Translations under genes and position numbers: made by a program
Shown here: positions 8,493 through 16,233 of the stretch, one piece after another
How the letters are laid out: each line of letters begins with the position of its first letter
Numbering within the stretch: the first letter of the stretch is position 1
The notes under the pieces: model-generated
What the model was told of the DNA's origin: nothing
The model's input: only the letters and a program-made list of their open reading frames with translations
The model's database searches: none
IMG/VR virus record: IMGVR_UViG_3300042526_000719
Span: 1 to 29,165 of that record
DNA length: 29,165 bases
Origin: a virus
Direction: 5' to 3' (one strand)

Positions 8493-9455
8493 TTATTTCA
8501 CTCGTTTTCTCTCCGTAATTGTAAATCTGGCGCCATCAAAGTCATAAGGAATCATCCCCAACATACCATCCCTATTCTTTTCCATGTGAATTGCCATCAA
8601 CTTGATTGGGTCTTCATTACAATACGGTTTTACTATCCCATACAGATCATGTGGACGTTGTATTATCATAACAACATGTGCATCTTGACCTATCGAATCT
8701 CCACCAAACAAATCTGTCAGTAGAGGTTGATATTGGTTCTTAGCTCTGTCCTCTTTCTCTATGTTCCGATTCAATTGAGATAGTAAAATATTTATCACTC
8801 CATACTCAGCTTGCATTTTCATACATCCTTTAGAGAGCTTATTCAACTTCTTCAATTCTTCCTCTTCTTTCTCATCAGGCACAAGCCTACTGTGGTCCAT
8901 AAGATTGATAATTAAAGTGTCTGGATTCTTCTCTTTGTATCTTCTTGTAGCTTCCTCGATAAATCCTATACTCTTAGGTCTGTTCTGGAAGTAAATTGGA
9001 TACTTTGTAAAAGGAGAAACACTGGCTATAAAATCTTGAAAGGATTTTTCCCCTAACGTAGAATCTATAGAATAAAGTTCAGATAACTGTTTCCCTGTAG
9101 TCTTTGAAGCTGTCCTGAGAAGTTGCTGATACCCAGGCATCTCAAAAGACCAATAGAACACAATCACCTTTTTGTTTGCCAACATAATCAAATCCAGTAC
9201 ATCGAAAAGAACTTGATTACTAAACGCACTTTTACCTGAGCCAGGTCGACCAGCTATGATATACAATTTGCCTGGCTGAAACCCTCCAAGCAATTGTCTA
9301 TTAAGTCTGGGCCATTTTGTAGGGTAAACCTCTCGTAAACCTTTCCTTGATTGGTCTACAACTGCAATAGATTGTCTTACTGCAGTACGTATAGGTTGAA
9401 ATTGGAGTTCTTGGAGAAGCTCAATCGAGGACTTGGGTGTTTCTTCTTCCATCAT
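8493..9455 (-). CDS. DnaB-family replicative helicase
   Basis: A protein of about 320 residues with the RecA-like C-terminal domain of DnaB helicases. Walker A is GRPGSGKS at 69-76. It is followed by the FYWSFEMPGYQQLLRT block (helicase motif 2 region), then a DHSRLV segment, NILLSQLNRNIE and FGGDSIGQDA, the last matching the family's SxxixQdAD block. The DnaB N-terminal domain is essentially absent. I chose the ATG at 9455, which has a strong GGAGAGCA ribosome-binding sequence unusual for this genome. An ATG at 9488 is possible but would overlap the upstream gene by 68 bases. It should unwind DNA at the fork for the family A polymerase. Confidence 0.88.
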   Translation of the reverse strand: MMEEETPKSSIELLQELQFQPIRTAVRQSIAVVDQSRKGLREVYPTKWPRLNRQLLGGFQPGKLYIIAGRPGSGKSAFSNQVLFDVLDLIMLANKKVIVFYWSFEMPGYQQLLRTASKTTGKQLSELYSIDSTLGEKSFQDFIASVSPFTKYPIYFQNRPKSIGFIEEATRRYKEKNPDTLIINLMDHSRLVPDEKEEEELKKLNKLSKGCMKMQAEYGVINILLSQLNRNIEKEDRAKNQYQPLLTDLFGGDSIGQDAHVVMIIQRPHDLYGIVKPYCNEDPIKLMAIHMEKNRDGMLGMIPYDFDGARFTITERKRVK

Positions 9456-9975
9456 TGCTCTCCTTTCCAAATTCATCCAATTCATCATCGAATTGATCCC
9501 ACTGTTCCCACACTCTATTATTTACCCATACCTCTAATGCATTTAGAAACTGAAGTTTATCTCTTTGATGCTCCAATTGTATGTGCAATAGACTCATGAT
9601 TTTCCTGTGCAACTCTGGGTTTTTGTTTACAATCTTTTTGTACTTCTCCTTAGTCTTGGCGTTCGCTTTTGCGTTTGGGTCATGTGCTCTAAGCATCCTG
9701 TAATTCCCGTGTGTGCCGACTTTCAAAGGATATGCTCCAAGTAGCTCCATAAACATTTTATCAAAGTCACCCTCAATCAAATCCGTAAATTTCTTACGGA
9801 CAGTCACTCCTTCCTCTGTAATCTTGATGTACCCCAATCCTTCCATTTTGTCGATGTCGCAACAGGGGATATAAGGTGTCTCTTCGCCTCTATGTAAACA
9901 CCACAGATGAATATACTCATCAGGTGTCAACTGAAGCTCTTTCAGAGTCTCTAAATTGATTTCAATTGTTGTCAT
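9421..9975 (-). CDS. Unknown replication-operon protein, possible helicase loader or partner
   Basis: A 184-residue, mostly alpha-helical, charged protein. The N-terminal 55 residues (LTPDEYIHLWCLHRGEE, then YIKITEEGVTVRKKF) look like a small winged-helix unit. The middle has a lysine-rich helix (NAKANAKTKEKYKK), and the C-terminus is acidic. It overlaps the start of the DnaB-like helicase, so its translation is probably coupled to it. Position and the helical/winged-helix look suggest a helicase loader or replisome organiser, but no family was recognised. Confidence 0.6.
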   Translation of the reverse strand: MTTIEINLETLKELQLTPDEYIHLWCLHRGEETPYIPCCDIDKMEGLGYIKITEEGVTVRKKFTDLIEGDFDKMFMELLGAYPLKVGTHGNYRMLRAHDPNAKANAKTKEKYKKIVNKNPELHRKIMSLLHIQLEHQRDKLQFLNALEVWVNNRVWEQWDQFDDELDEFGKESNDGRRNTQVLD

Positions 9976-9985
9976 GCGTATTGTT

Positions 9986-10186
9986 TTAAAGTTCTTGATT
10001 AGTTGACCACCTAAAAGTTCCTTTTTCGGTTTGAAATGAGTAGTGGAACCTGTATTTAGGAAACTCAGGCTTATCTTTTACTCTCACAGGTAACTCTAAT
10101 TCTGGCAAATCTTCATCATAATCACTTGCCTCAAAAAATTGAAACACGGCATTACACAACTCTTTTGGTATTTCTTCTTCTGCCAT
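9986..10186 (-). CDS. Small acidic unknown protein
   Basis: A 66-residue acidic protein (SDYDEDLPELELPVRVKDK) with an aromatic, basic C-terminal half (YRFHYSFQTEKGTFRW). It sits 6 bases after the SF2 helicase gene and 10 bases before the helicase-partner gene, fully within the replication operon. No family recognised. It could be a small regulator of one of the helicases; that is only a positional guess. Confidence 0.6.
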   Translation of the reverse strand: MAEEEIPKELCNAVFQFFEASDYDEDLPELELPVRVKDKPEFPKYRFHYSFQTEKGTFRWSTNQEL

Positions 10187-10192
10187 TTGATT

Positions 10193-11371
10193 TTAATTAA
10201 GTTGATACCCATAATCCTCTGCTTTCTCCCAAGATACATTTGTAGGGTCTATGCCAATCAAAGCGTTTCTAAGCCATTTCTCTTCTTGAGAGTCCCTAAC
10301 ATAGATAACTATGACCAATCCAGATTTAGTTGGGTCTTTTGGGTCTATACGAACCAATCGTCCTGTCCTCTGAATCATAGTCAAAGCTTTGCTGGTTAAA
10401 CCACAAACAATACCTAACCCTGCATCAGGAATGTCTAACCCTTGATTAAGCGCTTTTGTGGAGCATAACGTGTCAGTTCTGGAAGTTCTGAAGTCGTCAA
10501 TTGCAGCCTCTCTAAGCTTTGATTTAATCTTTGAGTGATACGTTCTTGAGTTTGGGATAGCTGCTGCGATCTTGTCGGTGAAAGCATTATCTCCACCGAA
10601 GATAAGCTTTTTTGTTGGATTTTTACTCAATTCTTTACAAACAACTATCTTATTTTCTGCATGGTCTACAAGATTCTTTCTCTGCCTGATAGCTCTGAAG
10701 AACCCTAAAGCAGCATTCATTTCCTCTTTAGAGTACCTTGAAGAATTACTGATGATAGTTTGTGCAAAATCGAATGGACTGAATCCAAGTTTACCTTTCC
10801 AATACCCAAAGTTCAAGTTTACTTGCTTGTAATCTACCTGCTCCTTAGATGAGAGTGGAACTGAAATGCATTGTATTTTGTATGGAGCAATTAGTCCCAT
10901 CGTAACACATTCATCCAAAGTGATAGAGTAAACAACTGGTACTAAAGAAAGTAACCTATTCCTGTACTCTGAGTCATCTGGTAAAGTAGCTGTCAATGTC
11001 ACGATTCTGCTGTCAGGACCTGCATTGTAGAACTTCATGCATTGGTCTGTCAATCCAAGGTGTATCTCATCACAAACTATAATTGAATAGTCTAAAGGAT
11101 TAAGCTTTTTGATTGATGCGTAGCATTCCATTTGTATCCTGTCCTTAGGGAAACTCCCCAAGGCATTAAATTCATCCTCAAACCTCTGTTTCAAGTGGTC
11201 AAAGGGGACCAACACTAAAGCTGGTTTATCATCTAAGGAAAGAATTCGGAGAATACATTTAGCTCCTACTCTAGTCTTTCCATAGCCTGTCCCTGCAATT
11301 ATAGCTCCTCTGAACTTAGAACGCTCTAATAGAATGCAGGCTTTTCTCTGTTCAGTGTCTTTAACAGTCAT
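10193..11371 (-). CDS. Superfamily 2 DNA/RNA helicase (UvsW/RecG-like)
   Basis: A 392-residue SF2 helicase. Motif I is AGTGYGKT at about residues 26-33, motif II DEIH at 101-104 and motif III TAT near 127-129. The second domain carries STKALNQGLDIPDA (motif V) and QRTGRLVRID (motif VI with the arginine finger). Phage proteins of this kind remodel replication forks or R-loops, as UvsW does in T4. The ATG overlaps the stop of the upstream gene (TAATG). It is shorter than UvsW, with a minimal N-terminal extension. Confidence 0.9.
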   Translation of the reverse strand: MTVKDTEQRKACILLERSKFRGAIIAGTGYGKTRVGAKCILRILSLDDKPALVLVPFDHLKQRFEDEFNALGSFPKDRIQMECYASIKKLNPLDYSIIVCDEIHLGLTDQCMKFYNAGPDSRIVTLTATLPDDSEYRNRLLSLVPVVYSITLDECVTMGLIAPYKIQCISVPLSSKEQVDYKQVNLNFGYWKGKLGFSPFDFAQTIISNSSRYSKEEMNAALGFFRAIRQRKNLVDHAENKIVVCKELSKNPTKKLIFGGDNAFTDKIAAAIPNSRTYHSKIKSKLREAAIDDFRTSRTDTLCSTKALNQGLDIPDAGLGIVCGLTSKALTMIQRTGRLVRIDPKDPTKSGLVIVIYVRDSQEEKWLRNALIGIDPTNVSWEKAEDYGYQLN

Positions 11372-11772
11372 TACTCAAGAACTATCCTTTCATAAATAAG
11401 GACTAAGTCTGTGTAAGTACTGCATGAAGTCAAAATTCTGCTGCCATTGACTGTAAGAAATACAATTGGAGCTTCACCTTCAACAAGAGTTATTTCAAAA
11501 GCATTGTTGCAAAATCTTCTTTTTTCTTCAAGGTCTCCGAAACTTATGAATCCATCTATTTCAAGTCTCCACTCAACTATCTTGTCTTCAAGTAAGTCTA
11601 AAAAGCGTTGCCCGCTAATTTCAACATTACCTCCCCATTGATAGTGTTTAGTAGATACTAATTTCTCCCCCACTTGTGAGTATAAATGACTGACCAAGAA
11701 AAGTTGAGATTCTTCTATTTCAGGTCCTGGAATGCAAAAAGAATCTTGTAAATAATTTTTTGTTGATTTCAT
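11371..11772 (-). CDS. Unknown 133-residue protein
   Basis: The start is placed at the ATG at 11772 (MKSTKNYLQDSF), just after the stop of the winged-helix gene. A longer frame would begin with TTG and overlap that gene. The sequence alternates short beta-like strands (ISGQRFLDLLEDKIVEWRLE, then FEITLVEGEAPIVFLTVNGS) and resembles no family I can name. Its stop overlaps the start of the SF2 helicase, so it is likely co-translated with it. Confidence 0.65.
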   Translation of the reverse strand: MKSTKNYLQDSFCIPGPEIEESQLFLVSHLYSQVGEKLVSTKHYQWGGNVEISGQRFLDLLEDKIVEWRLEIDGFISFGDLEEKRRFCNNAFEITLVEGEAPIVFLTVNGSRILTSCSTYTDLVLIYERIVLE

Positions 11773-11783
11773 TGTTTTATTGT

Positions 11784-12008
11784 TTAAAATTTGTGATTTG
11801 ATTTGAAATGACGCACAGTATAAACCCAATCTCCTGTGTAATTCTTACCATGAATGGTTTCCTTAGCAGTAACGTATCCCTCTGAATTCAATTGTTTAAT
11901 TGCAGTTGAAAGATTAGGGATATTTAAAAGGGTTTGAGCTTCAGGATGACTTATGGATTTACCTGTGTCGAGATACTCACGAAGCCTTTCTCTTTGGTTT
12001 TTCTTCAT
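11784..12008 (-). CDS. Winged-helix / helix-turn-helix protein
   Basis: A 74-residue protein made almost entirely of a helix-turn-helix: RERLREYLDTGKSISHPEA, then LLNIPNLSTAIKQLNSEGY as the recognition helix, then a beta wing (VTAKETIHGKNYTGDWVYTV). This matches the small HTH_39-type domains found in phages. It may regulate the replication operon whose upstream end it occupies, or act as a DNA-binding accessory factor. A stable hairpin lies just upstream (12031-12064), and an AACCTAAATC leader precedes the ATG. Confidence 0.75.
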   Translation of the reverse strand: MKKNQRERLREYLDTGKSISHPEAQTLLNIPNLSTAIKQLNSEGYVTAKETIHGKNYTGDWVYTVRHFKSNHKF

Positions 12009-12030
12009 AAGATTTAGGTTACAGTAAAGC

Positions 12031-12064
12031 TACAAGGCCCAGTATTAAGAACTGGAACCTTGTA
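12031..12064 (-). promoter_or_regulatory. Hairpin in the leader of the winged-helix gene
   Basis: TACAAGG (12031-12037) pairs with CCTTGTA (12058-12064), and inside it CCAGT pairs with ACTGG around a 7-base loop, giving about 12 bp with a small internal loop. No T-run follows on the minus strand, so it is less like a terminator than an mRNA leader structure or protein-binding site. It lies between the stop of the membrane coiled-coil gene (12081) and the HTH start (12008). Confidence 0.5.
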
Positions 12065-12080
12065 ATTCTACAATTGTGAA

Positions 12081-12605
12081 TTAATCTTCTACTCCTAAGC
12101 TTCTTGGCTTTGTTGCAGCCTTAGACTTTGATGTAGGTTTAGAAGCACGTTTTGCTGGAGCTTTAACTGCTTTTACTTTGCTTGGAGCTGGAACACTTGT
12201 CAAACCTTCCATTCCACTTACAAGAATTTCTGATGCCATAGCTTTTACTGCAGCAATCTCTTCTTTCATGTCTTTAATGATTTCTTCACGATTTTGCAAA
12301 GTTCCTACTACACCATTAGATTTAAAAACTTCCTGCTTTAAGTCATATCTCAAGCTTTTAATCACTGCTTCATTCTCTTTCTCATTTCTTTTTGAAAGTT
12401 CTAAAGCAGAATTTACAAAATTAAGCTTGCTTTGTAGTTCAGTCATCAAAGCCTCTCTTATGCTCAAATCCAATTTAGAATCAGTAGCTTTAAGAGCTGA
12501 TACAGCCCATAGAAATGCAAATATGCACATAAGCAAAAAGAATCCAATTGAAAAGTAAGGATTTGAAAGGAACTCTGGAAATGCAAAAAGTAATTCGGTT
12601 TTCAT
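12081..12605 (-). CDS. Membrane-anchored coiled-coil protein with basic tail
   Basis: A 174-residue protein with three parts. One transmembrane helix lies at about residues 17-38 (YFSIGFFLLMCIFAFLWAVS). A long charged helical region follows at about 42-130, with heptad-like spacing (LDLSIREALMTELQSKLNF). The Lys/Ala/Pro/Ser-rich basic tail occupies about 140-168 (KVKAVKAPAKRAS), resembling histone H1-like or nucleic-acid-binding tails. It could tether DNA or the replisome to the inner membrane; this is inference. It stands between polymerase and the helicase cluster, with an AACCTAAAAC leader before its ATG. Confidence 0.7.
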   Translation of the reverse strand: MKTELLFAFPEFLSNPYFSIGFFLLMCIFAFLWAVSALKATDSKLDLSIREALMTELQSKLNFVNSALELSKRNEKENEAVIKSLRYDLKQEVFKSNGVVGTLQNREEIIKDMKEEIAAVKAMASEILVSGMEGLTSVPAPSKVKAVKAPAKRASKPTSKSKAATKPRSLGVED

Positions 12606-12636
12606 TGTTTGTTTGTTTTAGGTTTTTTAATAAAAT

Positions 12637-12650
12637 CCCTTGCCTAAGGG
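12637..12650 (-). terminator. Possible weak terminator
   Basis: CCCTT (12637-12641) pairs with AAGGG (12646-12650) with a 4-base loop. On the minus strand it is followed by ATTTTATTAAAAAA. It lies in the 132-base gap between the 69-residue gene and the membrane coiled-coil gene. The stem is short, so termination would be inefficient; an alternative GCCT/AGGC pairing overlaps it. Confidence 0.35.
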
Positions 12651-12737
12651 GTTCAGGCGGTATTCGTACTTGATTGAAGTTTAAATTGTTTATCTCATTG
12701 ATTTGCTGGTTTTAAAGGTTAAAACTAAATTTACTTA

Positions 12738-12947
12738 CTATCCAGAACTATCCCAATTATTTGTTATAAATTGAAAATCTCCAGTTTCTTCATTTACTGC
12801 AAGATTGCCAGAGCCCCAATTTGGTTTTCTATGTGCTTGCTCTTCAGTTATCTCTTGGAAACCTTCAAGAGATTCAATAGGAACTTTACGATTGCTATAA
12901 TCAATTCCTTTTGGATTTTTGTCTTGTGTGATATTGAAATATCTCAT
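12738..12947 (-). CDS. Small unknown protein
   Basis: A 69-residue hydrophilic protein (MRYFNITQDKNPKGIDYSN at the start, TGDFQFITNNWDSSG at the end). No family recognised, no membrane segment, no cysteine. It lies 20 bases downstream of the polymerase gene and is preceded by an A/T-rich leader. It resembles the short unknown proteins that phages keep around polymerase genes. Confidence 0.55.
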   Translation of the reverse strand: MRYFNITQDKNPKGIDYSNRKVPIESLEGFQEITEEQAHRKPNWGSGNLAVNEETGDFQFITNNWDSSG

Positions 12948-12967
12948 GTGTTGTGATTTAATTAAAA

Positions 12968-14842
12968 TTAGTGAACTGTACTATAAGACTGACCATACTC
13001 TACTGAGCATCCAACTTGTATGTTCAATTTGAGCTTATCATTTACTTTCTGAATAGCTTCATTTAGAATTTTAGTTGTATTCTCTTTATCTGTAGTGTTG
13101 AACAGAATTTCATCATGCATTTGTAAGGCTACTTTTATTCCCTCAGTACGAGCAAAATACACATATTGGTCAAACACATAAACAGCCGAGCTTTGATTAA
13201 GCGTGGAGAATTTATCTTTGTCATTCCTCAATGAATACCAGAAGCCTGATATGGGGTTCAATAGCCACTTCTGATCGCCTATCTCTTTGATTGAAAGGGA
13301 ATCTTCCACATCTAAGATTGCTTTGTTCCTGGTCCAGTAAATCTTCAAGAGATTTGCAGCTTCAGAAACCTTCATCCCACTGTTTCGAGACAGAGCATCC
13401 TTACCAATCTTGTAAGTTGCTGAGAAATTCACAATCTTAGACTTGGTACGAATAGATTTGATTTTATCGTATCTATCCTTGTCATCGGTCTGCTTGTTGA
13501 AGTTCTTGAAAAAGTCAATGTCATCTTGAGTTAAGAGTCCAGCTAATAGACCAATCTCTAAATGTGCATCGTACCCTTCAATGTTCATCTCCTCCACATA
13601 TTGAGGGTCATAATCATAGATGTAGTGTCTTTTAGTTCTATCCTCAATGTTACTCAAGTCTGAACCACACAACTCTTCACCCTCATTTGCAATCAAGCAA
13701 TTTCTGATGTCTCCTCCGTACTTTTTATCAACTCCTGGAAGATTGACAATGACTGAATGCTTTAATCGTAATGTGTTTGTAAGTCCCAAGCACGAAGGGT
13801 AAAGTCTTCCATCGACTTGATTTTTAAGGAACCCTTCAAATATGCCTATTCTGTGAGAGATGAGGGCCAATCCACTTAATACCTCAAGCTTAGGTTCTTT
13901 ATTGAACAGTTTTACAATACTATTACAAATTTGACCAGGAAAAATCTTAGAACTGATTTGCTCTATCTTTTTGGTTTCTCCTGTAGACTTGTTTCGTACA
14001 TGTTTTATATGTTCTGGAACCCACCCTAAAGAGTAAAGCCAAGCCTTAAGTTGTGTACTGGAATTTGGATTGGAATTTCTGTGTCCTGTGACCTTAGTCT
14101 TTTCGATTTTCTTACAGTCTGTACTCTCAATTGAGTCAAAGAATAAATCTCCTTTCTGAAACACATTTCCATTCTCATCTTCCACTGCATCTTCGTAGAC
14201 TTTCTTTTTCTTAACTTCTGCTTGAGGCATAACCTTCTTCAACTCTTCAAGTTTGAACTTTTTGTCCTCTATCAAAGTGTTTAATACAGTCTGGCAATGT
14301 TCTACGTTGAACTTAATCCCAATTTCTTCTTGTTCTCGGACACAATTCATTTTGAAAGTCAAATACTGGCAGTACTTATATGCTCTTTTTGTGTTATTAT
14401 CATATAAGTTCATTAAGTAATCATGCTGTTTTCTCCAAAGCCTCATATTGATTTTCACATCTTCCTCACATCTATGAATGTAAACACTTATGTCTAAGTT
14501 TTCCCAATCATTTACTTTAGGTTTAGGAACTCCAAAAATCTCTCCCCACTCAGCTAAACCGTGAAGTTTCTGTTGTGGGTAAAGAGTCCAAGATAAAGCT
14601 AAAGTGTCAATTAATCTCCCCTTGATTTTAATGTTTAGCAATCTTTCCAGAACAGGTACATCGAATCTACAAATGTTATGGCCAATGTAAGTATCTGTTG
14701 GGTCTGTTAAAAACTTAATCATTTCTGAGTAAGAAGTTAAACTTGTTATGGTGCCATCAGAAATAGCATAGTAACTTAAACAGTGAATTTTAGTGGCATT
14801 TATAGAATCTGTTTCAATGTCAAAAAGATATACATTGTCCAT
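12968..14842 (-). CDS. DNA polymerase, family A, with 3'-5' exonuclease domain
   Basis: A 624-residue replicative polymerase. Proofreading domain: Exo I FDIETD at 7-12, Exo II GHNICRFD at 54-61, Exo III Y121 to D128 (YIHRCEED). Polymerase domain: motif A GSDLSNIEDR at 393-402, with D395 as metal ligand. Motif B is RTKSKIVNFSATYKIG at 465-480, and motif C is QMHDEIL at 574-580, with the catalytic HDE. There is no 5' nuclease domain, which the separate gene at 156-965 supplies. All catalytic residues are present, so it should be active. Its ATG overlaps the stop of the small gene upstream (TAATG). Confidence 0.95.
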   Translation of the reverse strand: MDNVYLFDIETDSINATKIHCLSYYAISDGTITSLTSYSEMIKFLTDPTDTYIGHNICRFDVPVLERLLNIKIKGRLIDTLALSWTLYPQQKLHGLAEWGEIFGVPKPKVNDWENLDISVYIHRCEEDVKINMRLWRKQHDYLMNLYDNNTKRAYKYCQYLTFKMNCVREQEEIGIKFNVEHCQTVLNTLIEDKKFKLEELKKVMPQAEVKKKKVYEDAVEDENGNVFQKGDLFFDSIESTDCKKIEKTKVTGHRNSNPNSSTQLKAWLYSLGWVPEHIKHVRNKSTGETKKIEQISSKIFPGQICNSIVKLFNKEPKLEVLSGLALISHRIGIFEGFLKNQVDGRLYPSCLGLTNTLRLKHSVIVNLPGVDKKYGGDIRNCLIANEGEELCGSDLSNIEDRTKRHYIYDYDPQYVEEMNIEGYDAHLEIGLLAGLLTQDDIDFFKNFNKQTDDKDRYDKIKSIRTKSKIVNFSATYKIGKDALSRNSGMKVSEAANLLKIYWTRNKAILDVEDSLSIKEIGDQKWLLNPISGFWYSLRNDKDKFSTLNQSSAVYVFDQYVYFARTEGIKVALQMHDEILFNTTDKENTTKILNEAIQKVNDKLKLNIQVGCSVEYGQSYSTVH

Positions 14843-15018
14843 TAGAAAAGAATTAGTTGCACATAAACTTTAAATCCTGCAGTCATATCCATTACATGAT
14901 TTAAATCAACTCCTGTTTGATAATAAACAGTGTTGTCTTGCTCATTGTAATAAACTTTGTTTTGAAATGTTGAGAATAATATCTCTTTGAGTTCTTGTAC
15001 TTTTTTAGGTGACATCAT
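14842..15018 (-). CDS. Small unknown protein upstream of polymerase
   Basis: A 58-residue frame found by reading the gap: it begins MMSPKKVQELKEILFSTFQN and ends VYVQLILF. Its ATGATG overlaps the TGA of the upstream 44-residue gene, and its TAA overlaps the polymerase ATG, so three genes are chained by overlaps. That gapless chaining is the main support for it being real. No family recognised. Confidence 0.65.
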   Translation of the reverse strand: MMSPKKVQELKEILFSTFQNKVYYNEQDNTVYYQTGVDLNHVMDMTAGFKVYVQLILF

Positions 15019-15149
15019 TTCTCTTGATTTTCAAGTTTATTTACTCTTTCAATTAACTTATTTATCTCAGCTCTATTATCTCTAATTTCATCTGTCAAAG
15101 TTTTGATTACTAAGAGTAAGTTGTAATAAAATTTTTCTTGTTGACTCAT
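15015..15149 (-). CDS. Small coiled-coil protein
   Basis: A 44-residue frame (starts MSQQEKFYYNLLLVIKTL) that is one continuous amphipathic helix with heptad spacing in its second half (EIRDNRAEINKLIERVNKLEN). It overlaps the next gene by 3 bases and follows the 98-residue gene by 3. Probably a small oligomerising protein; function unknown. Confidence 0.6.
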   Translation of the reverse strand: MSQQEKFYYNLLLVIKTLTDEIRDNRAEINKLIERVNKLENQEK

Positions 15150-15152
15150 GGT

Positions 15153-15449
15153 TTAACTTTTTAAGATTGTTTCAAAAGAAATTAATTGTGCATCTTCTCT
15201 ATGAGATTTTGTATAATCATACATAAGCTGAACTCTTTGCTCAGGGTCAAGGATTTTTAATTCTTGTGGTGGTCTTACATAATCAAATCCAAAATCAACT
15301 TTTTTAATAGGAGGATTATACTGAGGTTTAGTTTTAACTGGAAACCTTACAGGAGGAATGACTTGCCAAGTTGATTCTTCTAAAAGAACTGGAACTACTT
15401 TACTATTTTTAGAAAATATTTGCTTTTCTATGCTCTTATGTGGATTCAT
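15153..15449 (-). CDS. Unknown 98-residue protein
   Basis: A basic, proline-containing protein (STWQVIPPVRFPVKTKPQYN, then DFGFDYVRPPQELKILDPEQ) with a helical C-terminus. No recognisable motif. Its ATG overlaps the TGA of the small exported protein gene upstream, so it is part of the same overlapping chain leading to polymerase. Confidence 0.6.
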   Translation of the reverse strand: MNPHKSIEKQIFSKNSKVVPVLLEESTWQVIPPVRFPVKTKPQYNPPIKKVDFGFDYVRPPQELKILDPEQRVQLMYDYTKSHREDAQLISFETILKS

Positions 15450-15604
15450 TCCATTATAGATTTATAAAATAATTGCTGTTGCTTAACAGTGAACAGTTTA
15501 ACGTGTACAGGGTCCTCGTGATTCTCTTTGCATACATGTGGTTCGTATGCAAAGATTGGACACAATAGACAAGTAAGATAGTAAATGATGAATAAGACTT
15601 TCAT
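15446..15604 (-). CDS. Small exported or membrane protein with signal peptide
   Basis: A 52-residue frame read from the gap. Residues 1-19 (MKVLFIIYYLTCLLCPIFA) form a short basic n-region, a hydrophobic core and an FA end typical of a signal peptide. The remaining 33 residues are hydrophilic with one cysteine (YEPHVCKENHEDP). The cysteines near the h-region might make it a lipoprotein, though the lipobox is not convincing. Start and stop overlap both neighbours (TAATG and ATGA), supporting translation. Confidence 0.65.
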   Translation of the reverse strand: MKVLFIIYYLTCLLCPIFAYEPHVCKENHEDPVHVKLFTVKQQQLFYKSIME

Positions 15605-15864
15605 TAGAATTGTTTAGTGAATAAATTTATCTCGGATACATCCAACCATTGTTTCCCTTCGTACGGGAATAAGGAGTACTCTTTAGGGCTTAATTCAACC
15701 CCGTCTTTATATACTCCTTCAATTTCAATTTCATCCCATTCTTCTGGTTCTGTTCTTGTTTCAGAACGAACCATTCTTGCAGGGTAATAGATGACTTGAA
15801 GGTCGTAACTTTCTTCTCCAAGTTCATCAATTATGACTGTAATCCAATGTTCTTCTTGTTCCAT
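15604..15864 (-). CDS. Unknown acidic 86-residue protein
   Basis: An acidic, beta-rich protein (HWITVIIDELGEESYDLQVI, later WDEIEIEGVYKDGVELSPKE) ending LFTKQF. It reads like the small acidic proteins common in Bacteroidota phages and prophages, but no function is known to me. It is the first gene after the long non-coding stretch 15865-16399, so its transcript may begin inside or beyond that structured region. Confidence 0.6.
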   Translation of the reverse strand: MEQEEHWITVIIDELGEESYDLQVIYYPARMVRSETRTEPEEWDEIEIEGVYKDGVELSPKEYSLFPYEGKQWLDVSEINLFTKQF

Positions 15865-15971
15865 GATTTTAAAATTAAATGATTAAAAATTCAGTTTTGT
15901 TTAGCACCCTCTTTCTTATACCTTATGACCAAGTATTGCTACAAGACTAGATTTGATAAGAGTAGGGTCAC

Positions 15972-16049
15972 GTAGTTAAAAGATCTTCCGAGATAATGAC
16001 CGAATATACATAAACAGTCCATCATGGGTTCAAACCATGTCTTAACTAC
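15972..16049 (-). other. Four-way junction (cloverleaf-like) element
   Basis: A perfect 8-bp closing stem (15972-15979 with 16042-16049) surrounds three hairpins: 15983-15994 (4 bp), 15998-16019 (5 bp, with a G-U pair only on the minus strand) and 16023-16039 (5 bp, 7-base loop). The last contains GGTTCAAACC on the plus strand, which mimics a tRNA T arm, but a canonical tRNA could not be folded on either strand. Confidence 0.45.
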
Positions 16050-16173
16050 TTGCTGAGAACTCATTTGTGTTGTATAAGCGAATTACTCACCCCATATCTA
16101 TTCTATTCCTTTCTCAAGGGAACAACACATCTAACATTACTGCTAGTATCTTTATGTAAATTTTGCTTACTTA

Positions 16174-16233
16174 GCACATGGTAGGACTTTAACCCACTAA
16201 TTTGTACTGGAATCCCACCAGTTTGCCACATGC
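16174..16233 (-). other. tRNA-like three-way junction without a D arm
   Basis: On the minus strand, GCATGTG and CATGTGC form a 7-bp acceptor-like stem that needs two G-U pairs, which favours this strand. It encloses a perfect 5-bp/7-base-loop arm (ACTGG-TGGGATT-CCAGT) and a second 5-bp/7-base-loop arm (GTGGG-TTAAAGT-CCTAC) at the T-arm position. Only 4 bases lie where a D arm should be. The arm in anticodon position lacks U33, so decoding is doubtful. Confidence 0.4.

Noticed and set aside
8172-8723. Plus-strand ORFs opposite the ATPase and helicase genes
   Set aside because: They lie antisense to two clearly recognisable enzymes and match nothing known; shadows of the real coding frames.
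15972-16049. Canonical tRNA on the plus strand, suggested by GGTTCAAACC
   Set aside because: The T-loop register is off by one, the acceptor stem has a mismatch or 2-base spacer, there is no D arm with GG, and no 5-bp anticodon stem forms. It is kept only as a cloverleaf-like element.
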